Assembly (NCBI GenBank): GCA_008711295.1
Contig: VUYV01000214.1
Coordinates: forward strand, 1,131,561 to 1,195,560
From: Anarhynchus alexandrinus
Lineage: Eukaryota; Chordata; Aves; Charadriiformes; Charadriidae
Direction of reading: 5' to 3'
DNA: 64,000 bases
Shown here piece after piece: positions 23,470 to 35,673 of this stretch. Each line of letters begins with the position of its first letter. Within the stretch, counting starts at the first letter, position 1. Both the position numbers and the translations under genes were made by a program. The notes under the pieces are model-generated. The model did no database searches. It was not told the DNA's origin and saw nothing but the letters and a program-made list of their open reading frames with translations.

Positions 23470-25260
23470 TAGGTGATGTGAGGGTGGTAGGTGTAACAGA
23501 GGTGGAAGGGATACTTAATCCTTCCCTTGTTCTAGCTGAAGGCAACAAGAAGTGGGAAAACCCTGAATGGTTGCTACACTTGGCTAACTTTGGGATGAAA
23601 GATGTCATCATCCCCAAATTTGAGAAGACATTTGGGAAATGAGGAGACATTTGGGATCAAAGATGGGTCTCTGCTGGAATTGCATTAATCTGTATGGCAG
23701 AGGTGTCTGATGAAAGGGGAGCAGGCCAGGGAGCCTGTGACTTCAAAGCAGTAACGATCCCTGTATTGACTTCCTTGGAGGATGAACAATCACTTAACCT
23801 CTGTCTGAGTGCTAACTAGCACCAGTATGCCTGTGAAGTCGTGGAAACCCAAAGGTGACTTGAGCTCTTTCGGAGTACAGTGAGCGTTCGGAAACTGCTG
23901 AGTGGAGTTACCGAATTGTGTTCTGTTTGGCCTTAAGAGTCCTCTCCTGAGAACTGAATCCTCCTCTTCTCCATGGATGGGAGGCAGGGCCTGCTCCCAG
24001 GTTACTTTTGGAGAAAGAGGGAGCCCGATGCAGTATTTGTTTATTTCTCAAACTGTCTGCTTTTTGCCTTCCTGTTTTCATCACACTGCATTGCCTCAGA
24101 CAGGTAGCAGTGATGGAAGTGGCCCCGGCAGTGATTTCCTGTTGGGGTAGGGACTTTCTCCATTGTGGAACACTGTCATCAGCCATGTGCAGGATATGTG
24201 CTGGGTGAAGTGTTTGTTATCTGTGGGGAGTAGCTTGTCCTCATGCTTACCCCCAGTGTGATACTCTGTGGTGGGACGCTCAGGGCACAAGTTGTTCAGA
24301 TGGAGACCATCCAGCCCCATGAAGGTCCTCTCCATGGCCTTTGCTTGTCTGTATGGGGGTGAGGGAAGGTGGACAGGAGGTCTTGTTACATTGCTAAAGT
24401 GGCTCCTCATTTTGGGGTTTTCCACATATGAAGAAACCTTCAAATCTTGGTTGTTAGGAAGGGATTTTGGATATGGTCAAAGAGCAGCAGTGGTGGCTAC
24501 CTGAATAGGGTAGTCATGAACATGGAAGACAAAATCTTGTGGTCAGAAAGAAGCTTTGACATCAGTTTTGTCAAGAAAGGATTTTCTTCAGGTTCACCCC
24601 CACTAATGTTTCTCACATGTGTTGAGGGGGGTTCCATGGCTTGGGGGAGGGGTGGTTTAGTGATGAAAACCTCCTGTCAGCAATGTGTCAGCTGTGGGAA
24701 TTCAGTGCCATGCTGGAGTTTCAGATATGCCTTCTATTTGATTTCCACTCATGCTGTCAATGACAGATGTCTGGGAGGTGTGGCAGTGTCCCTCTCACAC
24801 ATTGGAGACTGAAATGAGAAGATATGGTGCATGCAGCAGAGGAACAAGGCAAGAATGGAACAGGAGACCCCATCCTGTCATTTATTCCCAGTGAGTAGCA
24901 GAGAGAAGATGAATGGAGGGAGTAATTTGTAGCTCATTTTCAGAAAAACATTTGTTGAAAATCATTTATAAAGCCTGGTTACTGAAATGGCTCCTCGTTT
25001 CCTTTTCTGGGCGGGATGAAGCTTGGTTGATGCTCTTCAGTTATCAAAATACAGACTTGACTGGTGAAGGCAATGTCATGCGTGGGTGGCAGGTGCTATG
25101 GGAGAGGTGCTCTGCTCCCCTGCCTTAGCTGGTGGTGCTGCGGGATGGCCCCTTTCCTCTGGGCTGGCAGGGGTGTTGGGGGGGCTCAGCCAGGACCCTT
25201 GGGGAAGGAGATGTGTTGCTTGTCCCACTGGGGCGAGGAGACTTCTTCCAGTTCACGGAT
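23470..25260 (+). other. MEI1 3'UTR and downstream sequence
   Basis: No exon, repeat or RNA recognised. I found no AATAAA in this stretch, so the MEI1 mRNA end cannot be placed. Confidence 0.5.
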
Positions 25261-26393
25261 CATAGAATCATAGAATGGTTTAGGTTGGAAGGGACCTTGA
25301 AGATCATCTAGTTCCAACCCCCCTGCCATAGGCAGGGACACCTCCCACTAGATCAGGTTGCTCAAAGCCCCATCCAGCCTGGGCTAAAACACCTCCAGGA
25401 ATGGAGCTTCCACAACTTCTCTGGGCAACCTGTTCCTCAGTGAAAAATTTCTTCCTAATATCTAATCTAAATCTACCCTCTTCCAGTTTGAAGCCATTCC
25501 CCCTCGTTCTATCAGTACATGCCCTAGTAAAAAGTCCCTCCCCAGCTTTCCTGTAGGCCCCTTTTAGGTACTGGAAGGCCACCATAAGGTCTCCCCGGAG
25601 CCTTCTCTTCTCCAGGCTGAACAACCCCAACTGTCTCAGCCTGTCCTCATAGGAGAGGTGCTCCAGCATTCTGATCATCTTTGTGTCCCTCCTCTGGACC
25701 TGCTCCAACAGGTCCATGTCTTTCCAATGTTGGGGGCTCTAGAGCTGGACGCAGTACTCCAGGTGGGGTCTCAGCAGAGTAGAAGGGGAAGAATCACCTC
25801 CCTTGACCTACTGGCCACACTTCTGATGCAGCCCAGGATACGGTTGGCCGCCTGGGCTGCAATCGCGCATTGCTGGCTCATGTTGTGCTTCTCATCAAAC
25901 GGCACCCCTAAGTCCTTCCCCTCAGGGCTGCTCTTGATCCATTCTCCACCAAGTCTGTATTTGTGCATGGGATTGCCGCAACGCAGATACAGGACCTTGC
26001 ACTTGGCCTTGTGGAACTTCATGAGGTTGGCATGGGCCCACCTCTCCAGCCTGTCCAGGTCCCTCTTGATGGCATCCCTCCCCTCCAGCGTGTCTACCTC
26101 GCCACACAGCTTGGTATCGTCGGCAAACTTGCTGAGGGTGCACTCAATCCAACAAACCAACACATGTTGGTCCATGTCACCAACAAAGATGTTGAACAGC
26201 ACCGGCCCCAGTACCGACCCCTGAGGAACATTACTCGTAACTGGACATTGAGCCATTTACCACAACTCTTTCAGTGTGACCATCCAGCCAGTTCCTTATC
26301 CGCTGAGTGTTCCACCTGTTGAATCCATGTTTCTCCAATTTAGAGACCAGGATATCGTGTGGGACAGTGCAGCGTCAAATGCTTTGCACAAGG
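25261..26393 (-). mobile_element. CR1 LINE with reverse transcriptase remnant (1.1 kb)
   Basis: The 3' terminus (CATAGAATCATAGAATGG, read in reverse) is at 25261. On the minus strand 26256-25771 reads as part of the CR1 ORF2 reverse transcriptase: the stretch [13 protein letters not shown], then [11 protein letters not shown] with the catalytic F-A-D-D box. Frame 25717-25304 carries the distal part ([20 protein letters not shown]). Upstream KAFDAALSH at about 26390 matches the CR1 KAFDTVSH motif in another frame, so the copy is 5'-truncated and frameshifted and cannot move by itself. It ends about 250 bp before the CCDC134 CpG-rich promoter. Confidence 0.92.
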
Positions 26394-26479
26394 GATGATC
26401 CCACAGGCTACAGCCCCAGCCCCCCCCGGTTGCCTGTTGCCTCCAAACCCCTTTCTCGTCGGGGGCTTTAATTAACGAG

Positions 26480-27450
26480 GTTCCTTCCCTCGCAGAGCCG
26501 GGGGGTGGGGAGGGAACCCTCCCGCCGCCGGGGCAGCGCAACGGGAGGAGCCCCGGTGGGCGCGGGGCTCGGCTCCCTCCAACCCCGATCGCGGCTCCCC
26601 GACCCGCGGGATCTCCCCGGCGGGGCCGGTGCCGGTGCCGGGGCGGGGCGGGAGCTCAGGAAGTGACACGGCGGGGCGGGGCGGGGAAGCGGCGGCGGCG
26701 GCAGCGGCAGGGCAGCGTGGCGGGCGTGAGCGCCGATCCACGGCCCCGGTACCCGGCCCGCAGGTGAGGGGGGGCGGCCTGCGGGGAGAGGTACGGGGGA
26801 ACCGGGCGCCCTCCCCGGGGGCGGGGGGAGGTGTGTGTGTGTGTCTCAACGGGGGCTGTCCGGCCGTGGCGGGGCAGGAGGGAAGGGCGGAGGCGGGGGC
26901 TGCTCCGGGGGAACGGGCGGGTGGTCGCTGCGGCGTTGTCCCCCGCCTCTACCGCCGGCCGCTGCCGGAGGGAGGGAAACCGGTGCAGCCCGCGGGGCCG
27001 CCGAGCGGGGCGGGCAGTGCGGCCCCCGGGGGTGCCTCGCTGGCCCGTCGGTTCAAGGGCTTTGCCCTTGGCCGGAGGGCTCTGCCATCACCGCCTGCTG
27101 CCCGCTCCTCGTCGCTCGCGTTGGAGCCGGTGCGAGGAGCCAGACCGGCGGCAGCAGCGGGGAGGCAGCCGTCCCGCCCCGCGGGTTTGCATCCCCTCGT
27201 GTGCTGCCTTGCTGCGTCCGCTTGAGTCGACACGGCTCCGGGTGGGTTTCCCCACAGCGCGGCCGGGGTAGTGTCGGCTAATCGGATTTCCACGCCTCCG
27301 TCCCTCTGCGATTAGTGCCGCGTTCCTTTCAGCGGTGCTTGAAAGAGAATCCCCATCTCGCTGCGCCCCCACCCGCCCGAGCCCCTCGGGGTGCTGCTGA
27401 CCCCCTCCCGCGGGATGGGAGGCACGGAGGTGGGCTGGGGGGGAGCCGTC
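26480..27450. promoter_or_regulatory. CpG-island promoter of CCDC134
   Basis: About 1 kb of very GC- and CpG-rich DNA. GC boxes (GGGGCGGGGC type) occur at about 26640 and 26670, and an ETS-type site (CAGGAAGTGAC) at about 26657. No TATA box seen. The transcription start is inferred, not visible. Confidence 0.75.
26650..26763 (+). other. CCDC134: CCDC134 non-coding exon 1 (approximate start)
   Basis: A strong donor CCCGCAG|GTGAGG at 26763/26764 follows a GCGGCGGCGGCAGCGGCAG leader. Human CCDC134 also has a non-coding first exon. The 5' end is a guess. Confidence 0.55.
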
Positions 27451-27941
27451 CCCGGTGGAAATCACAGCAGCTCGCTGGCTTCGGTCGGGGCTGCCTAACC
27501 CTGTCCCTGTGATACCTGAGATCTGGTTTTGGTGGTTAAGGGACTTGCGAGGTGAGCAGATGTAAAGCAGCTGTTGTTTCACTGAAGCACCTGATCCTGC
27601 AAGCCCTGTGACAGAAATGCCCTAGCAGAAGTCGTCTGAGCAGCCTGCGTTTCACTTCTGAAGCTTTTGGTTCAGCTGTGACAGGAGATTAATCCTCATC
27701 TGGTTGACGGAGGAGCGGTTCAGGGATGGATTCGTGGGGCGGGGAGTTTTCATTCCTTGTTTTGCCACAGTGTGCTCCCGGGGCGAGCTGGCTGATGATG
27801 CTTTTCCCCCTGCATTTCAGGGCCCTGCAGAGGGGAGGGGGGGTTCCTGCGAAAATCCCTCCCAGGAGCCGAAGCGTGGCAGCGTGGCTCTGCCTTGTGT
27901 GCTCATTAAGTGAATAAATCCCGGGGATGTTCAGTTCAGAT

Positions 27942-28114
27942 GGGGCTCCTACAGGAGAATTTATAAAGTCATTAAAAACATTTTAATGGAAAGTACTAAC
28001 CATCTATAACACAGCATCTGTTGTCGTGTCTTTGGAAAAACACATCTAAATTAAGAGGATGGGAGACAGCGAGACAGACTGGTGGGCTTTCTGCTGAAGC
28101 AACCAGCTGGCCGG
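27942..28114. repeat. Duplicated intronic segment, copy 1
   Basis: Shares TAAAG-CATTAAAAACATTTTAAT, CTAACCATCTATA, CAGCATCTG and CTGGTGGGCTTTCTG blocks in the same order with 28683-28856. About 73 of 84 bases match over the core by hand alignment. Family unknown to me. Confidence 0.8.
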
Positions 28115-28682
28115 GGCTGCGAGGGAATATTGGTGGAAACTCCTTCCCATCTGTAGTATCCGGCCAGGTCCTGGCTCCCCAAACTGGTCTAGGAGCACTG
28201 GGCAGAGCCGGCTTTGGCAGACATCTGTTGAGGGAGGGAAGAGAGGAGCAGCTCTGCGGTGTTTCTGTCTCATCTTGTCCCTCAGTGGATGTGAAGACAC
28301 AAGAGAGGGTTTGCGGGAAAAGCACGGAGGAACATCTGCAAGAAGCTTTGGCATCCCTGTGCTTACACAGCCCAGCCTGGAGAGGAGGGAACATCCTCTG
28401 CTATTAAAGCGGAGTGAAATGGGTAGGACAGCGAAGGGAAATAAGCTTGAGCTGGTCCCACATGGCACCAGCAGCCTCACTTTCCCTATGGGTGAGGGCA
28501 ACAACTGGCTCCTGGTTCATTTTCACTGGGGTGTTTCAGCCCTGATGGATGATGGTGGTCAGTAGCTTCGATGTGAGAATGAGTGTCAGCAGGGAAGGGG
28601 TCAGACAAAACGGTGATGGGCTTCTGGTATGGTGTGGTTCTCCAGTCCTCTTCTTCTGACCTTGTCCCGTGGCACAATCTGT

Positions 28683-28856
28683 AGGGCTGCTGCAGGAGGA
28701 TTTGTAAAGCCATTAAAAACATTTTAATTGAAAACACTAACCATCTATACTGCAGCATCTGCTGTCGTGTCTCTGGAAAAGCCCATCTCCGTTCTGAGAC
28801 CCAGGGGCAGCCAGGCAGGCTGGTGGGCTTTCTGTTGCAGCAGCCGGCTGGCCGGC
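28683..28856. repeat. Duplicated intronic segment, copy 2
   Basis: Direct-orientation partner of 27942-28114, about 741 bp downstream. The flanks on either side do not obviously align. Confidence 0.8.
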
Positions 28857-29888
28857 AACCGCTGCGGCCGAGAGCCATGCTTCGCTCTGCTGCTGCCTGA
28901 GCGGGATTTTTTGCAGCTCAACATCGTCCCCCTTGGAGTGGCCGCAGGGCATCCTCTGACCAGCTGGCTCCCGGGTGGGGGACGCAGGAGCCCCTGCCCT
29001 GACAAGGCGTGCTGGGACTGCCGTGGCAGAGCTGTTGTGGGCAGCATTTCTGCTGTTTGCCTTTCAGCCCTATCCAGAGGCCACCGACTGCCTCCAAGGT
29101 CCCTCTCCGATTCTCCTCGAGCACGGCAAATGGCCAGCCTGGTCTTTAGGGCCACATGTCCGATCCGAGGGGCAAACAGGAGCCCGGGTCTCAGGGCAGC
29201 CACAGTTTGTGCTTTTGAGTTGCTGCTCTTCTCCCTCTGCGAGACCTGGGGAGGGGGTGAGCAGCGGTGGGGGGCTCTGCAGAGAGGGGACCCGCACCCC
29301 CTCTCTGAGCCAGGCCTTGGGCCCTCGGGTCCTGGTTTTTGGCAAGGTGAAGCAGCCTTTTGGAAGCCAACCAGGCTGGTGGGTCCAGCAGAGCATCTGC
29401 TTGCCCAGGCTAGAGAACTTCTCCTTAGGGCCTCGGCTTGTCAGTGTGCTTTGTGGCCTTCAGGGTGGCTGGAATAAGCCTGAAGCCTCGCACCAGAGCG
29501 GGCAGAGGGGGCAGACCCCAGGCCCGGCGTGGGAAGCTTGTGCTGCCGTCCCAGCTCCGTGTTGCGTCCGAAACGCGGGGCGTGATGCCGAGCCCACACC
29601 GGGGGCAGCCATGTCCTCCCCTGTAACGCCGGTTGTAGTTACTCTGACCCGTTCCCTTCCAGGGGTGCTTGCCTTTTCCAAAGCACAAGAGCAAAATAAC
29701 GCGGAGGGTTTCTCGTGTTGGCCCGACGCCGTTCCCCCGCCGGCGCCGGGGCTGCGAGGGCCTTGGCTCAGCCTCGGCCGGAGGCGCGTGGTGGGAGCCG
29801 CTGCTGCTCCTCGCAGGGCTGGGGGAGCTGCCGGTGCTGCCCGCTTTGCCTCACTCGTGGGCCTGAGGTTGAACAAATTGTATTTGTT

Positions 29889-29939
29889 TAAAAAAAAAAA
29901 GAAAAAAAAGAAAAACAACAAGGGAAAAAAAAAAAACAA
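29889..29939. repeat. A-rich simple tract
   Basis: Runs of A broken by single G and C residues, on the plus strand. Confidence 0.9.
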
Positions 29940-30947
29940 ACCTCGGTTTGATGTGAAGAAGGGATTTGTTTCTGTTCTGGTTGTTGGGGCATCGCAGAGA
30001 GGGGCTCGGGCTGGGGAGGGGAGCGGGGCGGCAGGGTGAGGGCAGGTCTGGTGGCCTTACACATCTGCCTTCCCCTTGGGAGCAGGAGGCGGCTCAGGGG
30101 ATGCCTCTGAAGGAGCTGCTGCTGCTTCCATAATTGCTGGTGGCCGCTGCTCAGCTCCACGGAAACCTCATCCCTGCGGACAGGCGGCCTCGAGTTCTGC
30201 CGTCTGGAGGCCGAGGTACTGCTCTCTTTTTCGAGGTCTAGGCTGTCCCAGGGACCAGGGTCCTCGTTCTCGAGGACCTTCTCCTCTAGCCTCTCTTCTG
30301 TGCGTTGGCTCTGTCTGAGGGACCCTCGTGGCCAGGAGCAGCTCTGCCCCACCATCTCGGAGAGGTGTCCCTGCAGAGATGCGCTTGCGGGAGTTACCAC
30401 CAGGTCACCCAAATGCTGCTTTTCGGTGTGGGGCCTGCAGCTGGCACCCCACTTGTAGTGAGGGGAAGGGTCCAGGCACGAACACCCCAAGAGCTGCAGC
30501 AAGGAGGCTGAACTGGTCAAGCCTGGTGCTTGAAGGAGAGGTGGACTTCAGCCCCTCGGTGATCCTCCTCCTCCCTTTGGCCCTGCTGCTTCGCTCGCTG
30601 GTCTGCTCTAACTCGCAAACCCAGCAAAAAGTGATCTGTTATTTTTGGGAGAAGGGGTAGGACTTAATTTTCCTGCTGGATCAGTGCTCAGTCAGATCCC
30701 TGGGGGTCCAGCAGGTGCCCAGCCAGCAGCGGAGGCAGGTAGAGAGGAGAGGGAGAGGAGGGCCCTGTTCTGGCCACTGTCTCCCTCAAACCCCATGCGG
30801 GGCCAAGGGAGAAGCGGGCAAAGACCCTGGTGCCGAGGGCGATGTGCTATCTGTCTCGAGAGGCTCGTGTGTCTTCTGCCTTTGGTCAGTCTCCTCGCTG
30901 GTCATTGGTTTTGTTGGTCCATTTTGTTCCAGGCTGTGGCGGCTGAC

Positions 30948-33647
<2,700 letters not shown>

Positions 33648-34870
33648 CGTGCGGGGGCTTGCACCTCGTGGCGGGGGTGACGCCGCCGGGATGCTGAGCA
33701 GCTCTCTCACTCTCGGAGCGGCTCATTCCCTCTCGGTGGCCTGGGACCAGTGCCCGGCGGTCCCCTTTCCATTTGTGCCGTGGGTTTTGTTTTGTTGCCT
33801 TTCCCTTTCGTTCAGTGGGGGCCGGGTGGCAGTGCCAGGGAGTTGCCCCAACGGGGCTGTGGGGAGCTGAAGTGGGGCACCCCATCCCCAGAGCCAAAGC
33901 ACAGACGGGAAGGCAGCGGGGCCGCCTCCTCGGCTGGTCGGGGCGCTGCCACCCATGGTGGGGTAGGGCGAGGGGGACACGCTGTGGCTGAGCCCCCGCG
34001 GGAGCCCTCCCCTCCGCAGCACAGGGTGCTCCACGCTGAATGTGCCTCCTCCGTCGTGGGTGGGCTGGGGAGCTCATCACGCCAAACAGCCTCATGAGCA
34101 ATGCTGCTTCTCTCAGTTTGGGTTTTTTTTTCTGGTTGTTGTTGTTTTTTTTAATGTTAAGCCGGTGATCCCATTGGCACCCCTCACCCGGTTACACCTT
34201 GTCTCTGCCCAGCTGCTACCTCTGCCGCATCAGCCCTCCCCTCTTTCCAGCGGCTGTTTTACCAAGCAACATGCGTTTCATCGGACAGCCATAGTTGAAA
34301 AGGCCAATGGCGCCTGTTCCCGGCCCGACAGCATCCTGCTCTCCTGGGCGCCTGCTGCAGGGTGGGAGGGATTTCAGCTCTTGACCCTCTTTGCAGCTGA
34401 TGGGCACCCGTAGCGCAAGCACTGCTGATGCTGGAGGTGCCGGGGAACCAGCCCTGAACCCCTGTGAGCCTGTCCTGCACCCCACACCGTCCTGCACCCC
34501 TCCCTCTGGTGTGGGGCTGATCTTCTCTAATTTAGTCCCCCAAACCCTCTCCTCAGGGTGCCACCCAAGCTACAGACTGCGACCCTCTGTGGGGCGTCTG
34601 GGCTGCGGCGGGAGTGGAGGCGAGGGGGTGATCCCCAGACCTGGCACAGCAGCCGTTTCTCATGGTGGCTGATGAACTCATGCCAGAGGAGGCACTTGCA
34701 GAGGGACCGTCTCCGAGAAGCGGGTGCTCCGTGCCGGGCTGGGGGCGCCGCGGCCTTCGGTAAAGGGGAAATGTCCTGAATTTTTAACTGCAGACCCAGG
34801 TCTGTCCGGCGGGGGGGTGGCAATGGGCGCGTGTTTTGATTTTCTTGAATAAAATTGACTTTATTTTATT
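33648..34870 (+). other. CCDC134: CCDC134 3'UTR
   Basis: Non-coding, GC-rich tail ending shortly after the AATAAA at 34848. The long open frames on both strands here are composition artefacts. Confidence 0.8.
34848..34853 (+). promoter_or_regulatory. CCDC134 polyadenylation signal
   Basis: AATAAA in TTGAATAAAATTG, followed by a T-rich tract (TTTTA repeats). It is the only canonical signal in the tail. Confidence 0.85.
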
Positions 34871-35065
34871 TTATTTTTTTTTTATTTTTTTTTTTAAGTA
34901 AAAGAATCCTGGCTCTTGCTGCTGTTCCTGGCGGGAGCGGGCGTCGGGTCTGGCCCCACAGGAGGTGAGGGTCCGTGGGGAGCGGCGGAGGGATGGAGAT
35001 GCTAATGGGGGGGGGAGGAAAAAACCCTTCCTCCAACCTCCACCGCCGCCTTCCGCTCGGCCTTC

Positions 35066-35096
<31 letters not shown>

Positions 35097-35102
35097 NCCC
35101 CC
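34855..35102. repeat. T-rich (TTTTA)n tract and poly-C run with N
   Basis: A TTTTA-rich stretch at about 34860-34896 and an uninterrupted C run at about 35067-35102 with an N at 35097. The C run is a likely sequencing problem, so its length is unreliable. Confidence 0.85.
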
Positions 35103-35333
35103 TTCAGCCGGCCCGGGGGCGCCAGCTCTGCCCCTGACGGGTTTTCTGTGGGCGGAGTGGGAGCCGCCGCCGCCGCTCGTCCCTCTCCCACGCGTGTCCG
35201 CCGCGCCCGTGCGCAGCGCCGCGCTCCGCTGGGCGCCGGCACCGCCCCCCTCATGAATATTCTAATCAGGAGGGCGGGGGAGCGCGGGGCGGGGCGGCCT
35301 ATGCTAATCGCAGCTGCTGATCGCTGACGCGCC

Positions 35334-35343
35334 ATCACACCAC
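35334..35343 (+). promoter_or_regulatory. Sterol regulatory element (SRE)
   Basis: ATCACACCAC differs by one base from the classic LDLR SRE-1 ATCACCCCAC. It lies 18 bp upstream of an inverted CCAAT box, the arrangement known from the human SREBF2 promoter, where SREBP and NF-Y act together. Confidence 0.75.
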
Positions 35344-35361
35344 GCGCCGCCGCGGCCGCCG

Positions 35362-35366
35362 ATTGG
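35362..35366 (-). promoter_or_regulatory. Inverted CCAAT box (NF-Y site)
   Basis: CCGATTGGCC, i.e. GGCCAATCGG on the minus strand, close to the NF-Y consensus and next to the SRE. Confidence 0.7.
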
Positions 35367-35479
35367 CCGGCGGCGACCTGGTCTCATTGACAACAAGCCG
35401 CGGGGGTTGCGCGCGCCGCCGCCGTGGCTGGGCGGCGGGCGGCGGGCAGGTGGGGGCGGGGCTCGCCGGCCGGCCGGGG

Positions 35480-35522
35480 NNNNNNNNNNNNNNNNNNNNN
35501 NNNNNNNNNNNNNNNNNNNNNN
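35480..35522. other. Assembly gap (43 N)
   Basis: A run of N within the CpG-rich 5' region of SREBF2; part of the 5'UTR or promoter may be missing. Confidence 0.99.
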
Positions 35523-35553
35523 GCAGCAGCGGCGGCGGCAGCGGCGGGGGTTG

Positions 35554-35634
35554 ATGCGCCGGTGTGCCCGGGCGCGGCGGGGCCCTGCGCGATGGAGGGC
35601 GGCGAGCTGGGCGTGGAGAACATGGAGAGCCTGA
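35554..35634 (+). other. Upstream ORF overlapping the SREBF2 start
   Basis: The ATG at 35554 opens 26 codons (Arg/Trp-rich) ending TGA at 35632-35634, out of frame with and across the main ATG at 35592. Its start context is weak (T at -3); whether it is transcribed depends on the unseen TSS. Confidence 0.5.
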
Positions 35635-35673
35635 CCGAGCTGGGCGACGAGCTCACCCTGGGCGACATCGACG
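35592..35673 (+). CDS. SREBF2: SREBF2 exon 1, coding part
   Basis: Residues 1-27, the acidic activation segment. Donor GACG|GTGGGC; the split Glu codon is completed by AG at 40191. Confidence 0.93.

Larger units (their letters stand above)
26764..30932 (+). other. CCDC134 intron 1
   Basis: 4.2 kb, GC-rich at its 5' end. Holds a direct duplication (27942-28114 and 28683-28856) and an A-rich tract at 29889-29939. Several long open frames on both strands are composition artefacts. Confidence 0.65.
35225..35479 (+). promoter_or_regulatory. SREBF2: SREBF2 proximal promoter region
   Basis: CpG-rich, no TATA box. GC boxes at about 35286-35296 and 35450-35462, an SRE-like site at 35334-35343 and an inverted CCAAT box at 35362-35366. 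The transcription start is probably close to or inside the N gap at 35480-35522. Confidence 0.75.

Noticed and set aside
22925..23650. 241-codon minus-strand open frame over the last MEI1 exons
   Set aside because: Antisense shadow of two coding exons with no recognisable domain and no splice or promoter evidence.
24913..25273. Small open frames just upstream of the CR1 copy
   Set aside because: No similarity I recognise, no splice sites, and they overlap each other in different frames.
28975..30039. 354-codon open frame on the plus strand in CCDC134 intron 1
   Set aside because: It lies in GC-rich intronic DNA, runs through an A-rich tract as a lysine run, overlaps equally long frames on the other strand, and shows no family motif.
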